The position numbers and the translations under genes were made by a program. A stretch of DNA of 23,972 bases, from positions 1 to 23,972 of the forward strand of contig CAMPHU010000053.1 in the NCBI GenBank assembly GCA_946886065.1, written 5' to 3'. The notes under the pieces were generated by a model. That model saw only the letters and a list, made by a program, of their open reading frames with translations, ran no database searches and was not told where the DNA came from. Numbering within the stretch: the first letter of the stretch is position 1; each line of letters starts with the position of its first letter. This DNA is from an uncultured Massilia sp. GTDB lineage: Bacteria > Pseudomonadota > Gammaproteobacteria > Burkholderiales > Burkholderiaceae. Positions 1 through 8,405 of the stretch are shown piece after piece.

Positions 1-1392
1 CGAGGAAGGGCCGCGGGCCTTGGCAGCGTCGCGCGCCCTGCGGTTCACGCGGCCATCGAGCATGCGTGCCACGCCCAGCGTCGCGTTGACGACGCACCAG
101 TGCATCGGCAAGGGCAAGGTGGACGACACCTTGTGATCCAGCACCGCCAGCAAGGGCGGTTGGCTTCCGAGGATGCGCTCGGCAAGCGTGTGCCCCAGGA
201 GGGATTGGGTCGCCACGCCATGCCCGGAACAGCCGGCGGAATAGTAGATGTTCCGCTTGGCCCCGGTCGCACCGATCACCGGCAGGCCATCGTTGGCGAC
301 GCTGATATAACCGCTCCAGCAGGCCCGGATCGCGATGTCTTTCAGGTTTGGGAAACGGTCGTGCAGGGCGATCCGCAATTCACGGTACGAGTCGTAGGCC
401 GGCACGTTCGGTGTCTTCGAACCGTACGGGCATTGGATCCGCTTGGTGGTCACCAGCAGCGTGTTGTTCGGCGTCAGGCGGAAGCTTTCCATGATGAGGT
501 GCGCCGTCATGATGCCTTCGCGTCCGCGCCAGCCCAGGCTCTTGAGTTGCTCAGCAGAAAGCGGCTCGGTCTCGACCGCCGAGACCCGCAGGGGCACGAC
601 CTTGTCCGCCAGCAGGCCGTTCTGTGGCGTATAGGCGTTGGTGGCGAACAGGACGACCGGTGCGCTGGCGCTGCCGCGTGGCGTGGTCACTTTCACGGTC
701 GCACCTTCGGTGAAGGACAGCAGCGGCGTGTTCTCGTACAGCTTGACGCCCAGGCGCAGCGCCGCGCGGCGCAGGCCCATTACGTACTTGCCGGGATGGA
801 GCGTACCGCCACGAGAGGTGTATTCACCGAACAGAAAGGCTGGCGGCAGGCCCCGCTCGCGCATCTGGGACTGGTTCAGGAAGGTGGACTGGAAGCCGAG
901 TTCGGCGCCGATCCGCAGGCCCGCCCGCAAGCGCCTCTCCTGCGAGGGATGAACACCCGCACGGACGATCCCGGACTGGATGTAGTCGCAGTCGATCCCA
1001 TGTTCCTTCAGCTTGCCCTCGACGAAGCCGACGGCGTCCTCGTAGTAGCGGACCACCTGGGCCGCCTTCTCGATACCGATTTTTTTGCGGAACAGGTCGT
1101 ATTCCACCCCGATGGCGCCGGCCAGGTAGCCGGCGTTGCGCCCGCTTGCACCGTAGCCGGCGAACTCGCGCTCGAGGAGGACCACCTGCTTCCCCTGCTT
1201 GGCCAGCTCCAGCGCGGCGGACAGGCCGACGAAGCCGGCGCCGATGATGACCACATCCGCACTGACGTCGCCTTCGAGCGGCGCTTGCAGGTCCTCCGGT
1301 TTTTCCACCCATCCGCCAAAGGTCCGGTATTTCTCCAGGTCGGCGTTCATTCTTGCCTCATCCGTCGATCCGGCAGCGCTATTCGTATTCAT
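1..1392 (-). CDS. FAD-dependent oxidoreductase, DadA/PuuB-like (3' end outside window)
   Basis: The 464 residues visible form a DAO-type flavoprotein, a family that oxidises amines or amino acids, with gamma-glutamylputrescine oxidase PuuB and D-amino acid dehydrogenase as members. An N-terminal Rossmann dinucleotide fold carries GAGFVG at residues 51-56 and an acidic strand end (VLLERE, 71-76), followed by the family-typical GASGRNAG segment at about 81-88. A late segment (DGLPVIGATG, CSGHGVA) matches the C-terminal FAD-contacting region of the family. No signal peptide is seen, so a cytoplasmic location is likely. The ATG at 1392 is preceded by GGGGA at a 6-nt spacing; a second ATG at 1350 is an alternative. 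It begins 11 nt after the thiolase stop, so it is the next gene of the operon. The family is clear, but the substrate cannot be told. The reading frame is still open at base 1, so only the C-terminal tail is missing. Confidence 0.88.
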   Translation of the reverse strand, partial: MNTNSAAGSTDEARMNADLEKYRTFGGWVEKPEDLQAPLEGDVSADVVIIGAGFVGLSAALELAKQGKQVVLLEREFAGYGASGRNAGYLAGAIGVEYDLFRKKIGIEKAAQVVRYYEDAVGFVEGKLKEHGIDCDYIQSGIVRAGVHPSQERRLRAGLRIGAELGFQSTFLNQSQMRERGLPPAFLFGEYTSRGGTLHPGKYVMGLRRAALRLGVKLYENTPLLSFTEGATVKVTTPRGSASAPVVLFATNAYTPQNGLLADKVVPLRVSAVETEPLSAEQLKSLGWRGREGIMTAHLIMESFRLTPNNTLLVTTKRIQCPYGSKTPNVPAYDSYRELRIALHDRFPNLKDIAIRACWSGYISVANDGLPVIGATGAKRNIYYSAGCSGHGVATQSLLGHTLAERILGSQPPLLAVLDHKVSSTLPLPMHWCVVNATLGVARMLDGRVNRRARDAAKARGPSS

Positions 1393-1403
1393 GTTTGTCC
1401 CCG

Positions 1404-2645
1404 TTAATCCTTGCTCAGGATATGCACGGCGAGCGCCGCCTCTTCGATACCCTGCGATCCGCCGCCGTTTTCCTGGATGGCGTGGCGCGCGCCCTGCACT
1501 TGCCTGACACCCGCTTCGCCGCGCAGCTGCGTCACCAGCTCGTGGAGCTGTCCGATCCCGGTCGCCCCCAGCGGATGGCCCTTCGATTCCAGGCCGCCCG
1601 AGGTATTGATCGGGATGCGCCCGCCCAGGGTGAAGTCGCCGCGCTCGGCGGCGGGCCCGCCCTCTCCCAAGGGCGCGAGCATCAGGTTCTCCGCCTGGAT
1701 GATCTCGCCCATCGCGGATGCGTCGTGCACCTCGGCCACATGCATGTCTTCGGGGCCCAGGCCGGCCTGCTCGTAGGCCTGCAGCGCCGCGAGGCGGCCG
1801 ATGTTCTTTTCCGGCTCGTCGAGTCCCCGGTGGGTGAAGCTGCGCATGACGCTGGCCGCGATCCGGATGCAGCGCTTGCGGTCGGCGCCGATGCGGCGCA
1901 GGCCTTCCTCGGTGCACAGGATCGCCGCCGCCGCGCCATCGGAGATCGGCGCGCACATCGGCAAGGTGATCGGATAGGTGATGGGCGGGGCCGCCAGCAC
2001 TTCCTCGATGGTGAAAGGCTTGCGGAACTGCGACAGCGGGTTGTGCACCGAATGCTGGTGGTTCTTGGCCGACACGGCGGCGATCTGGCGCTGGGTCGTG
2101 CCGTAGGTCTTCATGTGATAGCGGCACATCGCCGCGTAGATCGTCATGAAGCGGCTGTAGGGCCGGTCGGATTCCGATCCGGGCGGCGCCTCCACGCCGT
2201 CGCCGAGCTTGGCCAGGGTGGCGAAATTCTCTTCGATGCGCGACACATCCCAGCCCCCTTCGAACACGGCGAAGGATTTGGCCTTGTCGGGGACGTTCAT
2301 CTTTTCCGCGCCGAGCGCCAGCGCGACGTCGCAGCTCCCTGCCCTGAGGCTTTGTACCGCCAGGTGCAGTGCCGTGCTGCCCGAAGCGCAGGCATTCTCG
2401 ACGTTGAACATCGGAATACCCTGGATCCCGATCTTGCTGAACACGACCTGGCCCGGGATCGCCATCTGTCCCTGCAGCGAGCCGTTGGTGATGCCGGAAT
2501 AGAAGGCGATGCCGATGTCTTCCGCGCTGCAACGGGCATCCTGCAGGGCGCCGCGCAGCGCCTCGCCGGCGAGGTCGTCGACGCTGCGCTCGAGATGCCG
2601 GCCGAATACGGTCATGGCGATGCCGGCGATATAGATATTGCTCAT
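1404..2645 (-). CDS. Thiolase of the SCP-x / lipid-transfer (acetyl-CoA acetyltransferase-like) type
   Basis: This is a 413-residue thiolase-fold protein expected to cleave a 3-oxoacyl-CoA or act on a related CoA ester in the cytoplasm. The nucleophilic Cys86 lies in NACASGS (84-90). The HDA motif (307-309) replaces the NEAF of ordinary thiolases, and GHPLGATG (356-363) supplies the active-site His357. At the position of the second catalytic Cys (CIGGG in the bktB fragment at the other end of this window) it has ENGGG (392-396). These changes place it with sterol-carrier-protein-x/lipid-transfer thiolases rather than with PhaA or BktB. Such proteins often act with a DUF35 or SCP2 partner, and none is visible here. 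The ATG at 2645 is preceded by AGGAACG. The upstream gap of 53 nt holds a perfect hairpin (2661-2684). The open frame runs far upstream of this ATG, but that extension is antisense-like sequence over the synthetase gene. Confidence 0.88.
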   Translation of the reverse strand: MSNIYIAGIAMTVFGRHLERSVDDLAGEALRGALQDARCSAEDIGIAFYSGITNGSLQGQMAIPGQVVFSKIGIQGIPMFNVENACASGSTALHLAVQSLRAGSCDVALALGAEKMNVPDKAKSFAVFEGGWDVSRIEENFATLAKLGDGVEAPPGSESDRPYSRFMTIYAAMCRYHMKTYGTTQRQIAAVSAKNHQHSVHNPLSQFRKPFTIEEVLAAPPITYPITLPMCAPISDGAAAAILCTEEGLRRIGADRKRCIRIAASVMRSFTHRGLDEPEKNIGRLAALQAYEQAGLGPEDMHVAEVHDASAMGEIIQAENLMLAPLGEGGPAAERGDFTLGGRIPINTSGGLESKGHPLGATGIGQLHELVTQLRGEAGVRQVQGARHAIQENGGGSQGIEEAALAVHILSKD

Positions 2646-2660
2646 GTTTTTCGTTCCTAA

Positions 2661-2684
2661 GCGGCCGGCCCGCAGGCCGGCCGC
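2661..2684 (-). other. Intercistronic GC hairpin between acyl-CoA synthetase and thiolase genes
   Basis: A perfect inverted repeat, GCGGCCGGCC (2661-2670) and GGCCGGCCGC (2675-2684), is separated by a 4-nt loop. It lies between the synthetase stop (2699) and the thiolase ATG (2645). In the minus-strand transcript the stem is followed by TTAGGAACG, not a U-run, so a plain intrinsic terminator is unlikely. An mRNA-stability or processing element, or a partial attenuator, fits better (inference). Confidence 0.6.
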
Positions 2685-2698
2685 ATGATGTGTAAGCT

Positions 2699-4252
2699 TC
2701 AGATCTTGCGCTGCACGCCTTCCCAATACTGCGCGCGCAAGTCCTTCTTCAGCACCTTGCCCACCGGGCTGCGCGGCAGCGCGGCGACGAAGTCCACGCT
2801 CTTCGGCGCCTTCACCGAACCGAGCTGGCGCTTGCACAGGGCGACGATCTCCTCGTCGCTCACGCTCTGGCCCGCATTCAGTTCCACCACCGCCTTCACC
2901 GCCTCGCCCCACTGGTCGTCCGGCACGCCGATGACCGCGCAGTCCTGCACCGCCGGGTGGGCCCAGATGACCTGCTCGACCTCGCTCGGATAGACGTTGA
3001 AGCCGCCGCTGATGATCATGTCCTTCTTGCGGTCGGTGATGTGCAGGTAGCCTTCCCCGTCGATGTGGCCGATGTCGCCGGTATGCAGCCAGCCGTCGAT
3101 GATGGTCTCGGCCGTCTTGTCCGGCGCCTTGTAGTAACCCTTCATGACCAGGTCGCCGCGTACGCAGATCTCGCCGGTCTCGCCCTTCGGAAGGACCTGG
3201 TTGCGCTCGTCCATGATCTCGACGCGGATGAGCGGATTGGGCCGCCCGACCGAGGAGAGCCGTTCGTCGGACGCCAGTTCGCCGTTGCGGAAGTGCGCGC
3301 TGGGTGGCAGCGTGGCGATCGAGGCCGCAGCTTCGGTCTGGCCGTAGCCTCCGGCCATGACCGGGCCGAACACCTCGATCGCGCGCTTGAGCTTCTCGAC
3401 CGACATCGGCGCCGCCCCATACATGAAGTACTTGAGCGAGGAGAAATCCAGCTTCTCGATGCCCGGGATATCCAGCAGGCGGTAGATCACCGTGGGCGGC
3501 AGGAAGAACTCGGTGACCCGGTGCCGGGCGATCGACCCGAGCAACAGCGCCGGGTCGGGCTTGGGGAGCACCACCACGGTGCCGCCCTGCGCCGTGCACG
3601 GCAGCGACAGGATGCCCGCGGTATGCGTCATCGGCGCCGCCGCCATGTTCACGGGGCGCTGGCCGTCGTACGGGAGCGCCGTCATGAAGTGCGCGAAGCA
3701 GGTCTGGAACACGCGGTGCGTATTCATCACGCCCTTGGGCGCGCCGGTCGTGCCGCCGGTTGGCGAGAGCACCACCACGTCGTCCATGCCGACGTCGACC
3801 AGCGGCGCCATCGACGGCTGGCCCGCGCTCCATTGCTCCAGCGAGGGCGTGCCGGTCAGCTCGGCGTCGATGCAGATCCACAGCTTGATCTTCGGCAAGC
3901 GCGGGCGCAGCGCCTCGACCACGGGCGCGAAAGCCTGCTGGAAGAACAGCACTTCGCAGTCGAAGAAATCGAGGATGAACTGGTTCTCGTCGGGCGCATT
4001 GCGGCCGTTGACCGGGATCCAGGCCATGCCGGCACGCCACAGGCCGAGCGTGCAGGTCCAGGCGGTGACGTCGTTGTCGGCCCAGACCGCGCCCTTCGCC
4101 TCCCGGCCGAAACCGGCGCCGAGCAAGGCGTTGGCGATGCGGCAGGACAGCTCGCCGGTCTCCCGGAACGAATAGCTGCGCTCACCCTGGATATAGGCGG
4201 TGGCCTCGGGATCGATGCGCCAGCCGCGGTCGAAGAAATCGATGATTGCCAT
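2699..4252 (-). CDS. AMP-forming acyl-CoA synthetase (ANL superfamily)
   Basis: This 517-residue, full-length ANL enzyme activates a carboxylic acid with ATP and CoA through an acyl-adenylate. The core motifs are all present: the P-loop SPTGGTTGAPKG (163-174), GYGQTEA (302-308), HTGD (390-393), the hinge region TDRKK followed by SGGFNVYPSEVE (406-426), and the C-terminal catalytic Lys499 in SPVGKV. No signal peptide or membrane segment is seen, so it is cytoplasmic. The acid substrate cannot be read from sequence; length and motifs fit medium/long-chain or cyclic-acid CoA ligases. The start at 4252 is preceded by AGAGG at about 10 nt and lies 13 nt after the stop of the saccharopine-dehydrogenase-like gene. 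In the proposed pathway it would load the oxidised side chain onto CoA before the downstream thiolase acts. Confidence 0.92.
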   Translation of the reverse strand: MAIIDFFDRGWRIDPEATAYIQGERSYSFRETGELSCRIANALLGAGFGREAKGAVWADNDVTAWTCTLGLWRAGMAWIPVNGRNAPDENQFILDFFDCEVLFFQQAFAPVVEALRPRLPKIKLWICIDAELTGTPSLEQWSAGQPSMAPLVDVGMDDVVVLSPTGGTTGAPKGVMNTHRVFQTCFAHFMTALPYDGQRPVNMAAAPMTHTAGILSLPCTAQGGTVVVLPKPDPALLLGSIARHRVTEFFLPPTVIYRLLDIPGIEKLDFSSLKYFMYGAAPMSVEKLKRAIEVFGPVMAGGYGQTEAAASIATLPPSAHFRNGELASDERLSSVGRPNPLIRVEIMDERNQVLPKGETGEICVRGDLVMKGYYKAPDKTAETIIDGWLHTGDIGHIDGEGYLHITDRKKDMIISGGFNVYPSEVEQVIWAHPAVQDCAVIGVPDDQWGEAVKAVVELNAGQSVSDEEIVALCKRQLGSVKAPKSVDFVAALPRSPVGKVLKKDLRAQYWEGVQRKI

Positions 4253-4265
4253 GTCAGGCGTCCTC

Positions 4266-5399
4266 TCAGAGCTGGGTCACCGTGGCGCGCGCCAGGCCGC
4301 GCTGCTCCAGGAAGCCGAGCAGGTAGCGGTGGCCGAAGGCTTTCGAGCCGGAGGCGAAGCCGACCTTGTTGGTCTCGCCGTCGAGCAGCTTGATGGCGGC
4401 GGCGGCCTGCAGGGCGCCGGTAGAGATGTAGGGCGTGGTGCCGTGCAGGGTCGCGCGCACCGAGGCGAGCTGGCCGCGTCCGATCGCGAAGTCGACGGTG
4501 CGGTGCATGGTGGTCCGCTCGCGCGCCGGCATGGCCGGGGTGGTCGAATCGGCGATCTGCTTCAGCACCGCGTCCTGGTGCTCGCGCGGGAGGTGCTTGT
4601 ACTCCGCTTCCCACTTCTGGCCGAGCGCATGCACCGAGCGCATGAAATCGGTGTCGTAGAAGCCGACACCCGAGATGCAGTTACGCACGCGCGCGTCGTT
4701 CTGGAAGTAGATCGGCAGCGAAGTGCCGCTCCACGGCAGGGTAAACACCGGCTGCATGAAGGCGGGGTCGATCACGTTGAACGAGGCATCCGGGGCATGC
4801 GGCGCCAGTTTCTTTTCCCACAGGTAGAAGGCTTCGTTGCGCAGGGTCTCGAAGATCGTCGCGGTCGACCCCACGCTCACACCGGCGCCGGGACCGCGCG
4901 GGCCGCGGCACAGGGTGGCGGTTTCCAGGGAGTCCACGCCAGGGGTTTCGAGCGCCAGCTCGGCGGCGATCTCGGCGAAGCTGTACATGTAGGAGATCGA
5001 CGGCGAGACCAGCAGGCCGGCCTGGCGGTACAGCTCGCCGAACTGGTCGCGCACCTTGCGCACATAGGATTGCTCGCCGGTGGTGTCGAGATGGTGGCAG
5101 CCCGCCTTCAGTGCGGCTTCCACGCCGACCAGGCCGAAATTGCCGAACGGGCCGACCGTGTTGCACACGATCCTGGCGCCGCGGAAGGCTTCGGTGAGTG
5201 CCTCGACATTGTGCTCGGCTTCGACGATTTCGTATTCGGCCGATTCGAGGCGCACCACGCGCTGCTCCATCATCTCCTTCACGCGCTTGGCGTTGCGCGC
5301 CACGGCCGTGAAGGGAATGTTCTGGTCGATCAGCCAGTCCATGATCAACATGCCGGTATAACCGCTTGCGCCGTAGACGACAACTGGATGCTTAGCCAT
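4266..5399 (-). CDS. Saccharopine dehydrogenase-like NAD(P)-binding protein
   Basis: This 377-residue protein has an N-terminal Rossmann fold with GASGYTG at residues 10-16, the signature of saccharopine-dehydrogenase-like and trans-acting enoyl-reductase-like proteins. The segment NTVGPFGNFG followed by CHHLDTTGE is also typical of this family. True saccharopine dehydrogenases make lysine or degrade it, but this branch is poorly characterised and often sits beside lipid or CoA-ester genes. Reduction or oxidation of a CoA-bound or amine intermediate is possible (inference). It is cytoplasmic, with no signal peptide. The start is well supported by CAGGAGATATCTC before the ATG. It is separated from the upstream membrane-protein gene by 75 nt, in which I see no gene and no clear terminator, and from the synthetase gene by 13 nt. 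Confidence 0.8.
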   Translation of the reverse strand: MAKHPVVVYGASGYTGMLIMDWLIDQNIPFTAVARNAKRVKEMMEQRVVRLESAEYEIVEAEHNVEALTEAFRGARIVCNTVGPFGNFGLVGVEAALKAGCHHLDTTGEQSYVRKVRDQFGELYRQAGLLVSPSISYMYSFAEIAAELALETPGVDSLETATLCRGPRGPGAGVSVGSTATIFETLRNEAFYLWEKKLAPHAPDASFNVIDPAFMQPVFTLPWSGTSLPIYFQNDARVRNCISGVGFYDTDFMRSVHALGQKWEAEYKHLPREHQDAVLKQIADSTTPAMPARERTTMHRTVDFAIGRGQLASVRATLHGTTPYISTGALQAAAAIKLLDGETNKVGFASGSKAFGHRYLLGFLEQRGLARATVTQL

Positions 5400-5474
5400 G
5401 AGATATCTCCTGAAAATAGATGAATGTTGTTGTTGAAAGGTGGAAGGTGGGGCTGGACCGATGCCGCCGCCTGG

Positions 5475-6203
5475 TCAGGCGGCCGGGGCCATCCCGGCGC
5501 CCACCAGGGCCGGGGCGCGTTGGCGCAGTAAGCTGGTACCGAAGAGGAACAACCACAGGGGGTGGACGAGAAGCGTGATCATCAGGGTCGTTTCGCCGAG
5601 CGCGCGCATGCCGGCCAGGTTGAACGCGAATTCCAGCGCGAACAGGCCGGCGTCGAAGGCCAGCAGGCGGCCGAAGCCCCATTTCTCGGCGCGCAGGAAG
5701 CCTGCCGCCGCCACTGCCCACAGCAGGAAGACCGGCGCTTCGGCGTTCCAGACGCCCTTTGCCGCGTGCTGCAGGGCGAGCCAGCCGGCTTCGGCCGCCG
5801 CCTTGGACATCGGGTCCCCGCCCGCATGCAGTTCGGCCAGCGGCGCGAAGCTGAGGGTCAGCGCGGCGGCGCCGACGATCCCCAGCACGGCGTAGGCGAC
5901 CAGGCCGCTCACGGCGATGTCGGCCATGACACCCACGCGCTGGCGCATGCGCGCCCACAGATAGCCGCCCACCGCCAGGAAGGGAAGGTACCAGCCGAGG
6001 ATGTCGGCCCACATCGACAGGCGGTAGAGGTTTTGCCCTTCCGCGGAGAAGGCCAGCATCGCGGACGGACGTGCGAGTGCTTCGGTATCGAAATCGGCCG
6101 CGGCCGCGGCCAGGACCGCCATGGCCCAGCCAAGCACCGCGCCGATCACCGCCAGCCAACCGACGAAGCGGCGTGGGTCGTTCACTGTCATTGCTTGTTT
6201 CAT
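5475..6203 (-). CDS. Six-helix integral membrane protein of unknown function
   Basis: The 242-residue protein shows six hydrophobic segments (about residues 13-36, 64-84, 92-118, 155-171, 180-198 and 206-226) and a short basic C-terminal turn. I recognise no family. A His in the last helix (VHPLWLF, His214) and Trp-rich helix ends are notable, but there is no clear heme-ligand pair or transporter signature. It directly follows the third cytochrome gene (37-nt gap) and precedes the saccharopine-dehydrogenase-like gene, so a role in electron transfer from the cytochromes or in moving the product across the inner membrane is possible (inference only). The ATG at 6203 (MKQAM) has AGAAAGAG upstream. 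The frame stays open further upstream, but that part has no membrane character and overlaps the cytochrome gene. Confidence 0.75.
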   Translation of the reverse strand: MKQAMTVNDPRRFVGWLAVIGAVLGWAMAVLAAAAADFDTEALARPSAMLAFSAEGQNLYRLSMWADILGWYLPFLAVGGYLWARMRQRVGVMADIAVSGLVAYAVLGIVGAAALTLSFAPLAELHAGGDPMSKAAAEAGWLALQHAAKGVWNAEAPVFLLWAVAAAGFLRAEKWGFGRLLAFDAGLFALEFAFNLAGMRALGETTLMITLLVHPLWLFLFGTSLLRQRAPALVGAGMAPAA

Positions 6204-6240
6204 GGTTTTGCTCTTTCTGTTGTGGTGTGAATGCGGTCGC

Positions 6241-6924
6241 TCAGCGGCTGGCCGCGTAGTGCGCCAGGTCCTCGATATCCTGTTGCGACAAGGTCCCGGC
6301 GATCGCCGGCATCGCGCCGGTGCTGTCGCGGCGTGCGCCGTTCTTGAAGTGCGCGAGCTGTTCGGCCAGGTAGTCGACACCCTGCCCGGCCAGGCGCGGG
6401 AACTCGCCCTTCCCTTCCAGCTGCTGCCCGTGGCAGGCCGCGCAGTTGCTGGCCTTGGCCAGCGCTTCGCCGCGCTGCACGCGTACCGGATCGGCATGGA
6501 AGGTCTTGTTCGGCTGCGGCTTCATCTTCGAGAAATGCGCCACGATGGCGTCGAACTCGCGCTCCGACAGGCTGAGCGCGAATGGCGTCATGGTCGGGTC
6601 CTCGCGCTCGCCGCTGGCGAAGTCCGCGAGCTGCTTCCTGAGGTAGCCCTCGGTCTGGCCGGCCAGGCGCGGATAGGTCTGGGTCCCGGCATTGCCTTCC
6701 AGGCCGTCGTGGCAGTACAGGCAGGCATCGGTGGAACGCGGCCACGGGCCGCCCACCAGCTCGGCCTCGCTGGAGATCTTGTCGATCTCATTGCTGACCC
6801 GCAGCAAGCCGACAATCTCCGGACCGTAGACTATGCCGGCGACCAGGACGACCGTCGCCAGCACCCAGCCCGACCGCACGAGGATCTTCCTGGCCGGGCT
6901 TCGCGTGGTTTTGATGGTGTTCAT
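6241..6924 (-). CDS. Membrane-anchored diheme cytochrome c, copy 1 (c4-like)
   Basis: This 227-residue protein has an N-terminal anchor helix (about 18-40) and two c-type heme sites: CLYCH at 68-72 and CAACH at 161-165. Likely distal Met ligands are Met112 (TMTP) and Met205 (GAMPAIAG). The two-domain layout is like cytochrome c4, which shuttles electrons in the periplasm. It pairs with the amine oxidase encoded just upstream: the oxidase stop and this ATG share a base in TGATG, and a strong GGAGG lies 8 nt before the ATG, so translation is probably coupled. A GTG at 6927 directly upstream is an alternative start. Copy 1 differs from copies 2 and 3 by one extra residue after the first heme and by a divergent C-terminal helix. 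The likely role is electron acceptor for the partner oxidase (inference from the NicA2-CycN precedent). Confidence 0.9.
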   Translation of the reverse strand: MNTIKTTRSPARKILVRSGWVLATVVLVAGIVYGPEIVGLLRVSNEIDKISSEAELVGGPWPRSTDACLYCHDGLEGNAGTQTYPRLAGQTEGYLRKQLADFASGEREDPTMTPFALSLSEREFDAIVAHFSKMKPQPNKTFHADPVRVQRGEALAKASNCAACHGQQLEGKGEFPRLAGQGVDYLAEQLAHFKNGARRDSTGAMPAIAGTLSQQDIEDLAHYAASR

Positions 6925-8405
6925 CACGCCTTCCTCCCGCCCAGGGCCTGGAGCGCCTGCAAGGCCGCCGCATGGCCGGAACGTACCGCGCCATCCATGT
7001 AGCCCGCCCAGATGTCAGCCGTTTCCGTGCCCGACCAGATCAGCCGGCCGGCCGGCGGATGCAGGGCCTCGCCATACCTGGTGAGGAACCCGGGCGGCAT
7101 CGGCGAGACGCAGGTCAAGGTCCATGGATCCGCCTTGCGCCAGTCATGCTCGTGGTACGAGAGCGGATGCAGGGCTTCCTCGCCGAAGGCCTCGGCGTAG
7201 ATGCGCGAGAGCTGGGCCTGGGCCTGCTTCGGATCGGACGGCAGCATGCTGATGTGCACGAAGGCGTTGATCACGCCGAAGGAGAGGTCCTCCGGCGAAT
7301 TGTCATAGGCCCACAGCACCGGGCCCTTGGGCTGGAAGATCCACCCGTTCAGGCCCTTGTCGCGCCAGAACGGCCGCTTGTACACGTGGGCCGTCTTGCG
7401 TCCGGGCGTGAACGCCGGCCAGCGGCGCTGCATTTCGCGGCGCTTTTCCGGCAGCGGCGGATCGAAGGCGATCTGGTTGACCAGCGGCGGCGAGAGCGCG
7501 ACGACCACGCTGCGCGCGCGGATCACGCCTTTCGCGGTATGGATGGTGACCGGCCCGTCCTGCCAGTTCTCGATGCGCAGCACGGGGCTCTGCATGCGGA
7601 CCTTGTCGCCCAGCGCCTCCGCCATCTTGATCGACAGGATCTGCGAACCGCCCGAGATGCGGGTCTCCTGGGCGCCGCCCTTGACCGACTCCAGGCGGTC
7701 GTAGTTGCACTCCGCCGAATTCACCATCGACAGCCAGTGCAGCAGCGAGAGCCTTGCCGGCGAGGTCCCGCCCGTGATCGACAGGCCGGTCGACCAGCCG
7801 ATCTGGTCGACCGGCGCGATGTTCTTCTTCAGCAGCCAGTCGCCGACCGACATCGCATCGAATTCGGCAGCGCGCGGCGACTTCCACGGCGCGCCGGACG
7901 GCACGACCCTGGCCATCTCCTCGAGCTCGCGGGCGATCTTCGGATCGGTGCCGAACCCGCCTTCGGTATCGACGACGGCGCGCGCGCCGCCGGCCAGCAT
8001 GGTCGACTTGCCCTGCCAGTAGGTGGGGAAGGTGCCGACGCCCAGCTCGCGGGCCAGGTCGGCCACCGCGGTCTGGCCGGGGCCGATCCACTGGCCGCCC
8101 GCTTCCGAGAAATAGCCTTTGCCGAGCTTGTGGTTGAGGGTGCGGCCGCCGACACGGTCGCGCGCTTCCAGCACCACGAAGGATTCGCAGCCGGCCCGCT
8201 GCAGGTCGCGGGCCGCGGTCAGGCCGGCCAGCCCGGCGCCGATGATGGCGACATCGAGTACGCCTCGGTCTTCGCTCGTGGCGATCGCGGCGCCCGCTGC
8301 CGCGGGCAGTACCGCCGCCGTGGCGGCCGCCGCCATGCCGAGAAAGCCGCGCCGCGTGAGCGCTGCGCCTTCTAGCCCCTCTCCCTGTTTGTTTACTTCG
8401 TCCAT
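6924..8405 (-). CDS. Tat-exported flavin monoamine oxidase family protein, copy 1
   Basis: This 493-residue flavoprotein oxidises an amine or similar C-N/C-C bond. A twin-arginine signal (TRRGFLG at 17-23, then a long Ala-rich stretch) sends it folded to the periplasm. The FAD fold starts with GAGLAG (56-61) and LEARDRVGGRT follows. The MAO-B Lys296 equivalent is present in RKTAHVYKRPFW. The C-terminal FAD motif is SGTETADIWAGYMDGAV, with Tyr469 at the position of the MAO-B cage Tyr435. Where MAO-B attaches FAD through Cys397 there is Thr (TLTCVSPMPPG), so flavin is probably non-covalent. ATG 8405 matches the MDE start of copy 2 and has AGGA at 6 nt; an ATG at 8408 directly precedes it. The gene starts 61 nt after cytochrome copy 2 and is the only module junction with a real gap. 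Substrate unknown. Confidence 0.9.
   Translation of the reverse strand: MDEVNKQGEGLEGAALTRRGFLGMAAAATAAVLPAAAGAAIATSEDRGVLDVAIIGAGLAGLTAARDLQRAGCESFVVLEARDRVGGRTLNHKLGKGYFSEAGGQWIGPGQTAVADLARELGVGTFPTYWQGKSTMLAGGARAVVDTEGGFGTDPKIARELEEMARVVPSGAPWKSPRAAEFDAMSVGDWLLKKNIAPVDQIGWSTGLSITGGTSPARLSLLHWLSMVNSAECNYDRLESVKGGAQETRISGGSQILSIKMAEALGDKVRMQSPVLRIENWQDGPVTIHTAKGVIRARSVVVALSPPLVNQIAFDPPLPEKRREMQRRWPAFTPGRKTAHVYKRPFWRDKGLNGWIFQPKGPVLWAYDNSPEDLSFGVINAFVHISMLPSDPKQAQAQLSRIYAEAFGEEALHPLSYHEHDWRKADPWTLTCVSPMPPGFLTRYGEALHPPAGRLIWSGTETADIWAGYMDGAVRSGHAAALQALQALGGRKA

Larger units (their letters stand above)
6241..8405 (-). repeat. Oxidase-cytochrome module, tandem unit 1
   Basis: This is one of three head-to-tail units, each encoding a Tat-type flavin amine oxidase followed by a diheme cytochrome c. 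DNA similarity among units is strong in patches, for example 7431-7475 against 9655-9699 and 11806-11850. Units are moderately diverged overall, so the duplications are not recent. Confidence 0.85.

Noticed and set aside
2646..4040. N-terminal extension of the thiolase frame to give an 878-residue fusion
   Set aside because: The extension overlaps the synthetase gene in another frame, crosses the intercistronic hairpin, and has shadow-like composition. The ATG at 2645 has a ribosome-binding site and matches the family start.
6204..6497. Longer N-terminus for the six-helix membrane protein
   Set aside because: The added residues overlap the cytochrome gene and are non-hydrophobic and low complexity. 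ATG 6203 has a good AGAAAGAG site.
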